In this document: positions 1-11,442 of the stretch, in pieces
Numbering within the stretch: position 1 is the first letter of the stretch
Layout: the number at the start of each line of letters is the position of its first letter
Source of the DNA: Delphinapterus leucas
Taxonomy: Eukaryota; Chordata; Mammalia; Artiodactyla; Monodontidae
Reading direction: 5' to 3'
Assembly: GCF_002288925.2 (NCBI RefSeq)
Contig: NW_022098008.1
Coordinates: 604,149-668,148, forward strand
Length of the DNA: 64,000 bases
Notes under the pieces: generated by a model
Seen by the model: the letters and a program-made list of their open reading frames with translations, nothing else
Database searches by the model: none
Told to the model about the DNA's origin: nothing
Program-made: the position numbers and the translations under genes

Positions 1-800
1 GGCAGGAGTGAAAGCAGAGACCTGCCGTCACCCTGCTCTCCTCAGGACGTGACAGGCCACCGTGGGAGAACGTGGTGCCACATCCAAGCAGCACCTGTCC
101 CTTATCTCGCCTTCATTCTCCTTTGTGGAGAAGTAGTTAAATGAATGACTTAGAGGGGTTTTGTTGAAGTCTTGCCTGTTATCTTTTCTTTGAAAATCCA
201 TGCCAGTTTGCAGTCTTCAGAAATCAGCCCTCAGCCCTGGTAGCCGTCCGGCCAAACTGTCAGCTTTTAAAGGGGGGGTGAGCGCAGACCCAGATGCAGT
301 GGGAAACCCAGAGTGTCGGCGTGGCCCTGGCCCCTGACCCGGCAATGCTGCGCGACCGACTCGGAGCTCTGCTGAGGAGTGGGCCAGGCCCTTATAGCCT
401 TGACGCTGTGGGGTTCGCGGTGAGATTAGGGCCATGAGCGCCAGCGAGTAGATCCTCTCCTGGGCACTGTGACCCCGCTGTGTGTGCCGAAACAGACTAA
501 TCTCTCATTTGAGCCACAAAGTGACCAACAAGATCTGTAGTTTAGTTTCATGTCCCTTGTTGGCAGCACCTGGTTCTTCAGCCGCCGTCACCTGGGCGGC
601 CAGCGCTTGCTGGCAGGGCAGCACGGCCGTGGCTCAGCCAGTCCGCAGACCCTCCCTGGGTGGGGAGGAGGTGGACGGTGCTGCCCCGCCCCTCTGACCT
701 GCCTCTCCAGGGGTCAGGAGTTAGGTCACGGGTCCCCGTTCCCCGGGCCGGGCCTCACAGCAGGAGGTGAGCGGCGGGCGAGACAGCGAAGCTTCACCTG

Positions 801-1246
801 CCGCTCCCCATCTCTCCCCACCGCTCCCTGTCGCTCCCCATCGCTCATCATCGCTCACCATCGATCCGCCTCGCTCCCCGTCACCCTCATCTCTCCCCAT
901 CGCTCCCCATCTCTCCCCCTCGCTCCGCGTCTGTCTGCATCTCTCCCCGTCTTTCCCCGTCTCTACGCATCTCTCCCCGTCTCTCCGCGTCTCTCCGCGT
1001 CTCTCCCCGTCTCTCCGCGTCTCTCCCCATCTCTCCCCTTCTCTCCTCGTCTCTCCCCATCTCTCCCCTTCTCTCCCCATCGCTCCCCATCGCTCCCCAT
1101 CTCTCCCCCTCGCTCCCCGTCTGTCTGCGTCTCTCCCCGTCTTTCCCTGTCTCTCCGCATCTCTCCCCGTCTCTCTGCGTCTCTCCGCGTCTCTCCCCAT
1201 CTCTCCCCTTCTCTCCCCGTCTCTCCCCGTCGCTCCCCGTTGCTTG
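801..1246. repeat. 10-bp polypyrimidine minisatellite
   Basis: About 44 imperfect copies of a 10-bp unit (variants ctctccccat, cgctccccat, ctctccgcgt) lie in tandem. The plus strand is nearly all pyrimidine. The unit length and lack of TA-containing stops keep several frames open on both strands, which accounts for the long spurious ORFs here. Confidence 0.92.
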
Positions 1247-2461
1247 CGCTACTGCCTGAGCCATCCCCCACCCCCGTCCGTGGAAAAATTGTCTTCCACC
1301 CCACCAGCCCCTGATGCCAAACAGGTTGGGGACCGCTGGGTTAGGCCGTCTCTTCCTCTGGAGGTGAGACATCGAGGCCACCCATGTCCCCTGTTCTCCC
1401 TCCCACCGTATGGCCAGGGGGCAGCCAGCCAGGCAGCCCCAGCAAGGTTGTCACAGAAACACTGACCGCAGGTGACGACTGGGAGCCCCGTGACGTGGCC
1501 CTTTTGAAATGTGGGTGGCTCCCCCCCACCCCCAAGCCTTCCTCTATCCCGTTGTCCGCGGGAGGCAGCCTGCGTGGTGGCCTCATTGCCACCCAGACCC
1601 CGCTCTGGGCCTGGTGCTGCCCGCCTGTCACTTGCCCTCAAGTCTCTGGGCCACAGCCTGTGCTGAATGGCGCGAGGCTACGTGCCTCTGCTTGGGTCCT
1701 ACGAGGAGAGATGAAGCGAGGGACGTGAGGAGAGCAGGACGGGAGCGGGCGCTGGTGCCGCGGGGCAGGGGCTGTGGTGGACGGCAGCCCACCTGTGGTC
1801 AGTAAGCGTGACGGGCCCGAGCTTCCTGCCTTTCACCCCAGGGCCCTGTGAGCTGCGCCCGCAGGTCAGCAGCCCCCCGAGAGACTGGGTGCTCCAGGCG
1901 GGCCTGGGAGGCATGGGGTCGTGGTGGCCCCTTCCTCTCCTTCTCCCTGAAGAGGGGAGGCCTGTGGCTTCCATCCCCAGTCCCCGGTCCCCGGAGCGGA
2001 GGCTCGGCTTCAGAGCAGCGGTTCGGTCCCGGCCAGGCACGGCCCATCTCCTGAGTTTGTCCTGCGCTGGGTTCAAGGGGAGCCGCCTGCTGGGTTGCTG
2101 CATGTCGCTGCCCTGGGCCTCGGCCCCTCCTGGGTGTGAAGTGGAGCCTCTCCCAGGTTGACCCTGCATCAGACAGTCGCTGGCTTTGGAAGAAAACGCC
2201 TGTGTCGAATGGAAGCCCTTGAGAAGGATGCCGCGGCCGGAAGCAGGCCTGGCGTGCGGGTCACTGCAGCGCCGCCGGGTTGGTGACCAGCCCCCAGGAG
2301 TGCGCGGCGGGCCTGCCCTCCCCACGGGGCCCAGACGCCTGCGGCCCTTTCTACCCAGCAAGGTGCCCTCTGGACGGCTACGTGTGTGGAGCGAGGGGCT
2401 GACAGCATCGCAGCAGGAACCCTGGCTGCTGGGAGGGGAGGAGGGTGCCCGGCCGAGTATG

Positions 2462-2700
2462 GGTTTCCTGGGGCAGCCGTAACAAAGCCTCATGGACAGA
2501 TGGACAGGCGGACGGATGGGGCGGCTTAAATGACGGACTGCTTGTCTCCATCCCGGAGGTAGAGGGTCCAGGTGTCCACAGGCCACTTTCCACCAGGGCC
2601 TCGCTCCCCTGCCTGGAGGCACCGCCCCGTGTCCTCCCAGGGTCACCCCCCTGAGACGTGACAGTCTCTTCGTCAGGACACAGGCTGTGGGATCCGGGTC
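2462..2700 (-). mobile_element. Probable degenerate MLT1-type LTR fragment
   Basis: The stretch around gccgtaacaaagcc, followed by cggcttaaatgac and cggaggtagaggg, resembles the antisense end of an MLT1 LTR (gtaacaaagtacc, ggcttaaaacaac, ttctggaggctag). It is interrupted by a short GGACAGAC-type repeat. Divergence is high and the limits are approximate. Confidence 0.4.
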
Positions 2701-3949
2701 CGCCCCCGTGACCTCATCTTACCAGAGGGCCTCTGTGGCGACCCCACCTCCGCACACGGTCACCTTCTCAGGAATTGGGGTGCGGTGCGGCCCTAATGGG
2801 CCTGAGGCTTTCCTTGGCTCAGGACCGGCTCTATGCCCTGCATGTCCACCCTCCATGTGCACCCCGTGCAGGCCCCGCCACTGCTCTGACAGCTGACACT
2901 CAGCCAGCTTTCTGGGCTCTGCCCTCCCGACCAGGCCGGCGGCTTGAGTCCCTGTGCTGGTGCATCTCTGGGGCGGGGTCTCCTGGGGACAGAGGCCCAA
3001 GGGGGGCCTGGGCCTCGCACAGGGGAGGCTCCCGTGGCCATGCTGACCAAACGGTCATCCGCCCTCGTGCGGCGGCTGCCTTTGCACCCCCGCTGGGAGC
3101 TGCACGGGCGTTGCTGCCCCAGGTCCCCCGGAAGGGCTTCGGGGAAGTGGGGCCTGGGGGAGGGGACCGCGTGCCTGCCTTTCTGGTTCCTGCCTCCAGA
3201 GCTGAGGTCTGTAATCCTCCGGTTGTCGTGCTTGGAGGAGGGTGGATATTTCTACGCTGGTTCCACGGCCTCCCTTTAACAGCTCTTGTAAAAGAGCCTC
3301 CTCTATTCTGTGGAGAAGAAACCCTTGAAACGCGCCTCCCTCCCTGAGCACTGATTTCCTTTCCCTGCAACTAGGAGGCAAAGACTCTCTAGGAGGGCCG
3401 GGTCCTGGGGTGTCTCACAACCCACCGTGGGGGTCTGTCTGCAGCTCCTGGTCTCACCCCCTCCGCTCTCTTCTCCCCCCACCCCTTCCCATCTCCCCCT
3501 CCCCCCCCTTCTTTGGGCTGTAGGAGGTTGGCAACCCTATCCAGAGGCCAGTGGACCCTGACATCCTGGGGCACGTTGCATCCTGGCCTGAGGGCCATCT
3601 GCCCCTCAGATCTTTCTCCCCCAGGAGGACGGAGCCGTCCCTGCCTGGGGGTTTGCAGACGCCCACGTGTACACCCTAAACCCACGAGGTGCTGGCCCAC
3701 TGCCCTGGCGTCCCTGGATCCTCAGGTGAGGGTTGGGCAGACCCCAGACCTCACCGGGAGGCGTTGGGAATTCTTCCTGAGGGAGGCTGGACCCGTGATC
3801 TTACCTGTGGTCAGCAGGCACTGGGGCATCTGACCGTGGACCTTTCCGGATTTCTAGGTCTTTGATGGCTAAAAGCACACGTTGGGAATGCCTTAAAGTT
3901 AAATATTTTAAAATAGTTATGTAGACGAGAAGCCTTGGGCTCCCTTCGT

Positions 3950-4140
3950 GGGTCTCCTGGGGTGGCCGTGACAAAGTACCACCAACTGGCCGGCCTAAAA
4001 TGACAGACGTTTACTCTCTCACCGTTCTGGAGGTCAGAACTCGGACACTGAGCTGTCCCAGGGCTGCGTTCCCTCTGCAGGCCCTGCGGGGGGTCCTCCC
4101 TGCCTCTTCCAGCTTCTGGGGGCTCCAGGCCCGTGAGAAT
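3950..4140 (-). mobile_element. MLT1-type (ERVL-MaLR) LTR fragment
   Basis: Phrases typical of the reverse-complement 3' part of MLT1 LTRs appear in order: gtgacaaagtaccacc, ggcctaaaatgacag, ctctcaccgttctggaggtc, ctgcctcttccagcttctgg. The element is truncated and old, and non-coding. Confidence 0.75.
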
Positions 4141-5149
4141 GTAGTCTAACGCCGCAGATTCCTACGTGGGCGCGAAAGGGATTCCGGCACTTTCTTTCCG
4201 CGAGCTGGTTGAGAAGAGGCCCTGCACCACGCGGCCTGCAGGCCCGTCCTGGGCACCTGGTTTCTGTGTTCAGGGCTTGTGGCCTGTGCCCTTTCCTCCT
4301 CGGCATGCGCCCCTCGGTGGCCCCTCTGGCCCTTTGGCAGCAACAGGCCAAACGTCTGTGTTGGCCTCTCCCCGGCCCGGGAGCACCTGTCCGGCTGACG
4401 CTGGAACGTCCACTCCCCACAGCCTGGGCAGAGCTCCTGATGCACCCCTGGGCCTGCGTCCACAGCCTGGCCTGCTTGGGACAGCCCTGTGGTCCCCGGG
4501 CCCTCAGTCTCTGGCATCCCCATCGCTCAGCAGACCTCCCAGCCCCCCGGTCGGCCTGGAGTCGAGAACTGCCCATGTGGGCCGCCTGCTGGGCCTCTGC
4601 GCCAGCCAACTGTCCACACGCGGCCAGGTAGGCACGTCCCTCCGCCCAGAGCCGCCTGCTGCCCCTTGGAGCCTGTGCCGACCGACTCCCGCCTGCCACC
4701 CCGGCCACCCTCGTGTCCGGTCTGCTGGGTTTCACGTGTTGCTCCGGCCCCTGGGACTTTTGCTCAGTCCTTGGCCTGGGCCCTGCCGTGGATGTCTGGC
4801 CTGTCCGGGGGGCCTCAGGCTGCCTACTAGGACTGTCCGCCTTGCCTGTTTCAGACCCCTGCCCTTCTACCTGCCCAACTGAGTCATCTTCCCAGCACTG
4901 GCCAGCCGGAGCTGGGTCACTGAGGTCCCAAGGGTCCCGGGCTGGGGAAGCCCTGCTGGGGGGCCAGAGTCCAGCTGGCGACCTCTGTGACCTCGGCCGA
5001 TCACCGCGTCTCCACCTGGGCGTGGGGGTGGGATTTGGGTGCTCCCAACCGGCGCTGGATGTGGTCTGTATCCACGCCGCCCACAGCGGTCACTGCCGGC
5101 CACGCTGGTGCCTGGAGTGTGGCGAGTGACAGGGGAGCTGGATTTCTAA

Positions 5150-5250
5150 CGTTTCATTCATAAATTTAAATGTAAGTAGGCACATGTGGCTGTGGCTGCC
5201 ACGTGGACAGCACAGCTCCAGAAAGCTCCATTTGATGTCTGCTAAGCCCC
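5150..5250. mobile_element. Possible ancient DNA-transposon fragment
   Basis: The phrase taggcacatgtggctgtggct followed closely by gtggacagcacagctccagaa resembles a common ancient mammalian interspersed repeat (agccacatgtggct, ggacagcgcag). I cannot name the family with confidence. Confidence 0.3.
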
Positions 5251-6162
5251 GGGGCCCCTCCCCCTGCAGCTGCAGTCTGGAAAGTGCAGAGCCCCAGTGT
5301 GCTTGGCGGGTCTCACGTATTTCAAGGAACTGTCAACGGCCAGTGTCCGCAGGCATAGGCAAATCCCTGCTCATTTTTGAACATGCTGGAGGTTTGGGTT
5401 TTCAAATTGGCCGGAATCCTTTTAGATGTAAGAAAGCAAGGCAGATCGTTAGCACCAGGGGTTCAGTAGTTTTTGTTTGGTGAGCATGTAATGCACCTAA
5501 ATGTACAAACGTGCAAATGGGGGAGAGGACCGTCGGAGACGCACACCTTGGCTCGGAAAGGAGGATAAACCGAAGTTCAGGAACATTGACCCCCCTCCGT
5601 CCCTTGCTGGGGCCGTGAGGAGGGAGAAGGCCGTCCTTGGTGGCCTCAGATCCAGATGATACGCCGCGGTCTGCTTCTAACCCACAGAACCCTCTCCCCA
5701 AAGGGATGTCAGCAGAGCAGCAGAAGCGGTGAGGAATCCGTCTCGCACCACAAATTAAATTGGCGGGGACGCTACCGAGGGCCCTGCTTTATAATCCATG
5801 GTGGAGCTGCCGAGGGGCCCACGGGAGAGACCACGGGTGGGCACGGCCGTGCAGCGATCGTCCGTGTCACGGCTCTTCCCACACCCTCACGTAAACGCAC
5901 CCACGAAGTCAGAGGTGCTGGAGTTTGTGGGTGAGGAAGGAGGACAGTGAAAGGATATCTTGGAAGAGGAAGTCTGGGGTCCAGACTCCACTGGCATCAG
6001 TGTCCACGGCTGTCGAGTACATGGAACCCTCCCGGGCTGCCCGGGCAGCAGGCGGAGGACGGCAGGCTCAGGGTTCCTTCATGGGACGGACCCCCTGCCT
6101 CTGCAGCTGGTGTTCGTCTGGGTGTTTCTGAGTCACATGGGGATCCCAGGTGACTGTAAAGG

Positions 6163-6181
6163 GCGAGCAGAGGGCGCTAGG
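6163..6181 (+). promoter_or_regulatory. CTCF-like motif
   Basis: GAGCAGAGGGCGCTAGG is a good match to the CTCF core (GCAGAGGGCGCT). It lies in the presumed NKD2 5' intron. Motif match only. Confidence 0.3.
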
Positions 6182-6419
6182 GTGTCTGTATGGTGGGGAC
6201 AGCTCCTCCAGGGGTACTGAAGTGCCTGGGATGGAGGACCCCATGCCCACCCATGAGCCCGGGACACCCGCTCCTCCTCTGAGCCTTCTTGAGGAAAACC
6301 TGGAGAAGGGCTGTGAGGCAAGAGCGGGTCTCCTGCACTCGGGGTTCTTCCCATGCTCCCCAGAGTCTCCCAAACCACGCGGCTACCCTGGGCCCGGCGT
6401 CGCTTCTGAGACGAGATCA

Positions 6420-7120
6420 TCGTTTAACAAAGACGCTTTTCAAAGGAAGAAATGCAGGTGGCCAACAGGCACACGAAAAGGTGCTCAGTAGCGCTAATCA
6501 TCATGGAAATGCAGATCAAAACCACAAGATGTCACCTCCCACCTGTCAGGATGGCCACCATCGAAAAGAGAAGAGATAGCAAGTGTTGACGAGGGAGTGG
6601 AGAAAAGGGAACCCCCGTGCACTGCTGGTGGGAATGAAAATTGGCGCAGCCCCTGTGGAGAACAGTGTGGAGTTTCCTCAAGAAGTTAAAAACAGAACTA
6701 CCACGTGATCCAGCAATCCCACTCCTGGGTATGTATTCCAAAGAAAGCAAAAACACTAACTCAGAAAGATAACATATGCAGCCCCACGTTCACTGCAGCA
6801 CTGTTCACGATAGCCGAGACACGGAAGCCACCTAAACGTCCGTTGATGGATGAATGGATAAAGAAGATGTGGTGTGTATATACACTGGAATATTATTCAG
6901 CCATAAAGAAGAAAATCTTGCCCAAAACATGGACGGGGCTTGAGAGCATTATGTGAAGTGAAGTAAGTCAGGCAGAGAAAGACGAACGCCATGTGATCTC
7001 TCTCATATGAGGACCAGAAATATGCAGATATGTGTATAAACCAAACTCATACATACAGAGACGAGAGCTCTGGTTGCCGGGGCTGGGGGTGAGGGTGGGA
7101 GCAATGGTTGAAGGAGGGCT
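6420..7120 (+). mobile_element. LINE-1 fragment, 3' end of ORF2 and 3' UTR
   Basis: Diagnostic L1 phrases occur in order: ggtggccaacaggcaca, ggaaatgcagatcaaaacca, ggtgggaatgaaaattgg, gatccagcaatcccactcct, gatggatgaatggataaaga, tggaatattattcagccata, gtgaagtaagtcaggcaga. The frame is broken by substitutions and the 5' part is missing, so it is a dead, 5'-truncated copy. It is GC-enriched by CpG-type changes compared with the usual consensus. Confidence 0.92.
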
Positions 7121-7980
7121 TAGACAAGGCAAGTGCAGGTCTCCTCAAAACACTTTCTGTCTTTCACGGGTGGGGCCTCAACTCCGTTGCTTGAAGGGTG
7201 GGTTTTGGTTCCTGTGTGTAGAATTGGGGAGCGGGGCGCTGGGCTCCGTCGGCTCTGACGCACGGGGGCCGGAAGCAGCCTCAGAGCCACGAGGAGGTGC
7301 TTCCACCTGACACCACACAGGTGCTGCCAAAGAGAGGAAAACCCTGATCACTCTCAGAGCTCGGCCCTGGGGCTCCGGAGCCGTGACCAAGTACAAGCCA
7401 TTAGCATCTCCAGCCTGTTTTATCTCTGCTGCGGGCCCTGGCATCACTCGTGGACACGTGGGGCCTTCTAAACTGAAAACACAAGTGCATGGGTTTCTTT
7501 TCCACTTCGGAGTTGATCTGCCTTTGAAATAGGAGACACGAGCCTTAAATATGAATGAAAGAGAACGAGAAGCCCAGTGGTTTTTCCAGAGGAAGATGGA
7601 TGTGGGTCTGCAGCCCAAACCCAGTGGCGTTAAACGCCATCTGAACGGGAGCGCTGGAGGGTACGGTGGTTCAGGCACGTGGGGGACGAGGGTCTTGTTG
7701 GTATTTTGCGTGTTGTGACCTCTGCGGCCAGGAAGCTTGGAGGGCAGCAGTAGGCGCTGGAAGGGTGATCGCCCGCGATCTTCCGTGTTCTGTGAAGTTA
7801 CTTGTTAGCTCTGGAGACGGAAACAGGAGCAGGCACGACCGGGAGGAAATCCGGTCTGCAGGTTTGTTGCGAAATGATTTAGTGTTAAACAAAAAACAGA
7901 ATTGCAGGGTGCCGAGAACTGAAATCACTGAAGACGTTTTTGGCATGTTTTATGGCCACTTCTCAATTATCTGGGGTAGA

Positions 7981-8152
7981 GATTATGTGTGTGGGTGTGT
8001 GTGTGCCTGCATATACATATGTGGAGGTACGTGTGCATGTATGTGTGTGTACGTGTGCATGTATGTGTTTTCATGCATGTGTATATGTGTGTACATGCAC
8101 GTGTATACATGTGTATACATGTGCAGGGTGTGTGTGTGTGTGTGTATGTATA
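7981..8152. repeat. TG-rich compound microsatellite
   Basis: An alternating purine-pyrimidine tract of TG, TGTA and TGCA units contains a final pure TG run near 8129-8146. Such tracts are length-variable and can adopt Z-DNA. Confidence 0.9.
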
Positions 8153-8235
8153 TGTATCTTCTCACTGATCCTCTTATTATGTTTTCCTTGCACAAGTCTT
8201 AGGGTGGAGTTATTTCCCCAGCAGGTGGCCTGGGT

Positions 8236-8324
8236 GCCCCTACGCCCCACTGTAACTTATCCACAGCCGTGGGCTGTGGGCCCTACCGCCCCGCTGTAAC
8301 TTATCCACAGCTGTGGGCTGTGGA
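8236..8324. repeat. 44-bp tandem duplication
   Basis: Two adjacent copies (about 8236-8280 and 8281-8324) share ctgtaacttatccacag and gtgggctgtgg at 44-bp spacing, with only a few mismatches. The near-identity suggests a recent local duplication. Confidence 0.85.
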
Positions 8325-10189
8325 CCGGCTCCTGGGCTGAGTCCCCCGGGGGGCGTGTTTTCAGGCTTTCCTGCCACACGTGTGCCAGCCGTTCTCCAGT
8401 GGGGTAAGGTGACCTCACCCAGGAAGCAGGTTACGGCTGTGCGGGCACGTGAGGTCTGTAGGCATTTATTTTAGGAGACCCTTTGATTCTCAAACGACTG
8501 AGTTTCTAGACCTCCAGTTCCAAATGTGGTTATTACCCAGCCTGGTTAAACGGCGCTAAGGCAGGGGCACCGATGGGCAAATCTAGAAATGCCCCTCGGC
8601 TCCTGAAGTGCGGTTGTAACTTGGAAAGCAAGACACTGAAGGCCTCTGTGGTTGTGGGCAAGCCCCATACCGCCCCTCCCCTGAGCCCCCGCTGTCCTTA
8701 ACTTTCGCTTTGAAATCAGGAGCTCACAGCCACAGCTGCTGTGGCCCCTCGAGTGGAGACCCTCCGTGGCGTCGCCGCACCTGAGTAGGAATTACTAAGC
8801 CCCAGAACTGCGTCGTCACATCTGAAACTGTTCCGCCACTGAAGCCGAGACTCCCACCGCCTGGCGTTTCCAGACAGACGTGCTGGCCCGGCGCCTTCCA
8901 GCCAGTTCTGCCCAGGCTGCCTCGGTCTCCCTTGCGGGAGTTTCTGAGATGTGTGCCCACCAGGCCTTCAGGCAGCGGGGTGGGCAGACCCCCTCTGCCC
9001 TCCATTCTCTCCCGCCTGAGGCCACTGTCCCCCCTCCTCTCGCTGTCCCACCCTGCCTCCTTCCCCGTCCACTCTGCTGTACCCCTGACCTTTGACTCTG
9101 GGGCGTCTCCCCCGCCCAGCGCCCCAGCCCTTGGGGTTTCTGCCTTTGCCTTCTCCCGCATGGCCCAGTTCTGTCCAGTGCATGGTGAGCCCAGGCCTCC
9201 CCACCTCTCACCCCACACCAATCCCGCCACATCCGGCGTCCTGACAGCCCCGAGCTGGAGCCCGGCTTCCTCTCCGGTCCCCCCACTTGGCCCAGGTCGC
9301 CCTTGCCTAGATGTCACATCACCCCCGCCCCTTGCCCAGCCCCAGGCTCCTCCCAAACTGCCCCGAAGTAGCCTTGGTCGCCTTGGTCACTGAAGTAGCA
9401 CAAGCCCGCTGGGCACGTCCCCTGCGGACCCCGGCCCCTCGCTGAGCCCCGCGAGCCCCTGGCTGCCTGTGATGCTCCGGCCCCGCATCTCCACCCTCTG
9501 CCACGACCGGGTCCCCATCCCAGTCCCCAGCGGGCCGCGCAGCGCCCGGGGCTGTCGTTTGCAGGATTAACCACGGGTGGAGCTGCCGTCCAGGGCGGTT
9601 GCGGCTGTCCTCGTGGCTTCTGGGGAGCCAGCTCCCTGGCAGTGCTGACCGCAGAGCCGACATCGTTGTGGCTCTGACGGCCCCTTCCAGCCGTCCCCAG
9701 GGCCCTCCGCACATGCCGCTTCAGAGCTACCTGCTTCACCTGCACAGGGCGGGGAGGTAAGGCCAGGCTCTGTCTCTGATGATCAGAAACCCTGCTGGAC
9801 TGATCGACATTCCACGAGGACCGACAGCCCACGCGGGGGGCCGGTGTGAGCCAGGGCCGGGGTGGAGAGCCCGTGGGGCAGCCAGGCGGCGTGGCTGGCG
9901 AGGTGCCCTGCGTCGCTGGGAGGGGCTCGCTGGGGTGGTGGGCGCAGCAGGAGCGATCGTCTGGTTTCCGAACAGGCGGGAGCGCGTGGTGAACAGCACC
10001 TTCGGGATGGTACCTGTGACCCTGGACGTGGGCCCCGCAGGCCCCGGACCCCAGGCGTCCTCCTGGCATTGAGGCCACCCTCCCCTGAGGGAGCTGGGGA
10101 GCACCAAGGCTGTCCTACCAGGAGCCATTCGCTCTGGAGGGCGCCCCCAGCTGGCCTGCTAGGTCCCCCTCCTCCCCGCGGCCCTCCCG

Positions 10190-10262
10190 CTGCTCCCCCC
10201 GGGGGAGCCCCTCCCCTCCCCTCCCCCTCCTTTCCCCTCCCCCATCTCTCCTCCTCTCTCTG
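10190..10262. repeat. Polypyrimidine tract
   Basis: An almost uninterrupted C/T run on the plus strand is made of cccctcc and tctcc units. It is a low-complexity tract in the presumed NKD2 intron. Confidence 0.8.
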
Positions 10263-11035
10263 ACTTCTGGTGTTGTTCTCCTCCCCCTGCTTGGACTCCC
10301 ATCCACACTGGGCCCCCCTCCTACCCACCCCTGTAGACATCTCACCTCGGGACTCCGGAATTCACCCAGTCCAGGCTCTCAGAAGCGGCCTTGAACTTAC
10401 ATCCCATGGGACTGTATTTCCAGACCCCAAGATGCTCTATGGGCTTTAGCTCCTGAGCTGCAGGGGGGCTGCAAACTCCTCTGAGTGGATCACCCTGTAT
10501 TTTTACTGTTCCAAGATCAGCGGTGGGACCAGAGCTGTTCCTGGGGGTGGGTGCGTGCAGCCCGGCTCTTGCAGGGGGACCGTCTGGGTTCTTGAGACAG
10601 CAACGTGTCCTTGGACCCTCCGCAGAAAGGAAATTGGACTCAACACACAGAGCTAGTTTTCCGTCCTCTGGGGAAAACTGGTTCTCAGAAACGCAGGCCT
10701 GGCGCCCCCTCGGAGTCTAAAGAATCCACTGTGGGAGCAGACGCGGCTCTCAGTCTGCCCTCACGGTTTGCGCTGTGACCCTGGCTTTGGACCCTGGCGG
10801 GGCTGCGGTCTCCCCACCCCTGAGGCCGGAGGAGGGGCCTGGTCGCAGCTGGGTTTCTGGCCAGTGTGCTTCCCTGTCTGTCCCCTGTTTCAGGAGAAGG
10901 CCCTGTGGTGAGCGTGTGCGTGGGCAGTCACTCTGCACCCCGGCCTCGCGTCACTGGGAGGAAAGCCGAGGCCGCGCGGTCGGCGGCTGGTTCAGGATTC
11001 TCAGCCTCTCGGCTTCCGGACGGTGCCGGGCTTAT

Positions 11036-11442
11036 TCTCATCCCAGGGCCCACGACTGTTACCTTATATGGAAGACGGGTCTCTGCAGATGTCATTAAAC
11101 TCAGGATCTAGAAATGAGAGATGGTGCTGGTGGTCCAAACTGCCACCAGGTGTATCTCTGTAAGAGGAAGGAGGGGGGCAGGGGTGCTGACCCAGAACGG
11201 AAGATGCACCCAGGAGAGGCCGCGTGGCCACAGAGCGGAGGTTGGCAGGATGCGGCCACAAACCCAGAGACGCTGGGGCCCCCGGGAGCTGGGAGAGGCA
11301 GGAGGGACCCTCCCTGGGGCCTCCGGGGGAGCTCCCTGCCACACTTATGGCCCCAGAACTGGGAAGGGCTACATTTCTCTGTTTTAAGCCACCCAGCTGG
11401 TGGCCATTTACGGCCGCCCCAGGACACTGACACACTGTCCTC
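11036..11442 (+). mobile_element. MLT1-type (ERVL-MaLR) LTR
   Basis: Sense-strand MLT1 landmarks appear in order: gttaccttatatggaag, gtctctgcagatgtcattaa, ccagaactgggaagg, tctgttttaagccaccca. The copy is diverged but nearly full-length. It carries no coding sequence. Confidence 0.75.

Noticed and set aside
550..1465. Long Ser/Pro/Leu-rich and Arg/Glu-rich ORFs on both strands
   Set aside because: They are frames through a 10-bp tandem repeat, open in several frames at once, with no homology I recognise.
6705..6956. ORF with MKKMWCVYTLEYYSAIKK-like text
   Set aside because: It is the degenerate end of LINE-1 ORF2, not a host gene.
8257..8310. Two TTATCCACAG sequences 44 bp apart, identical to bacterial DnaA boxes
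   Set aside because: They are copies within a tandem duplication in mammalian DNA; the match is a coincidence and there is no bacterial context.
10892..11000. Possible NKD2 exon: tttcag acceptor followed by GEGPVVSVCVG and TGRKAEAARSA, loosely like the second NKD2 exon
   Set aside because: There is no suitable donor in phase with the exon at 16932, and the similarity is short and gapped.
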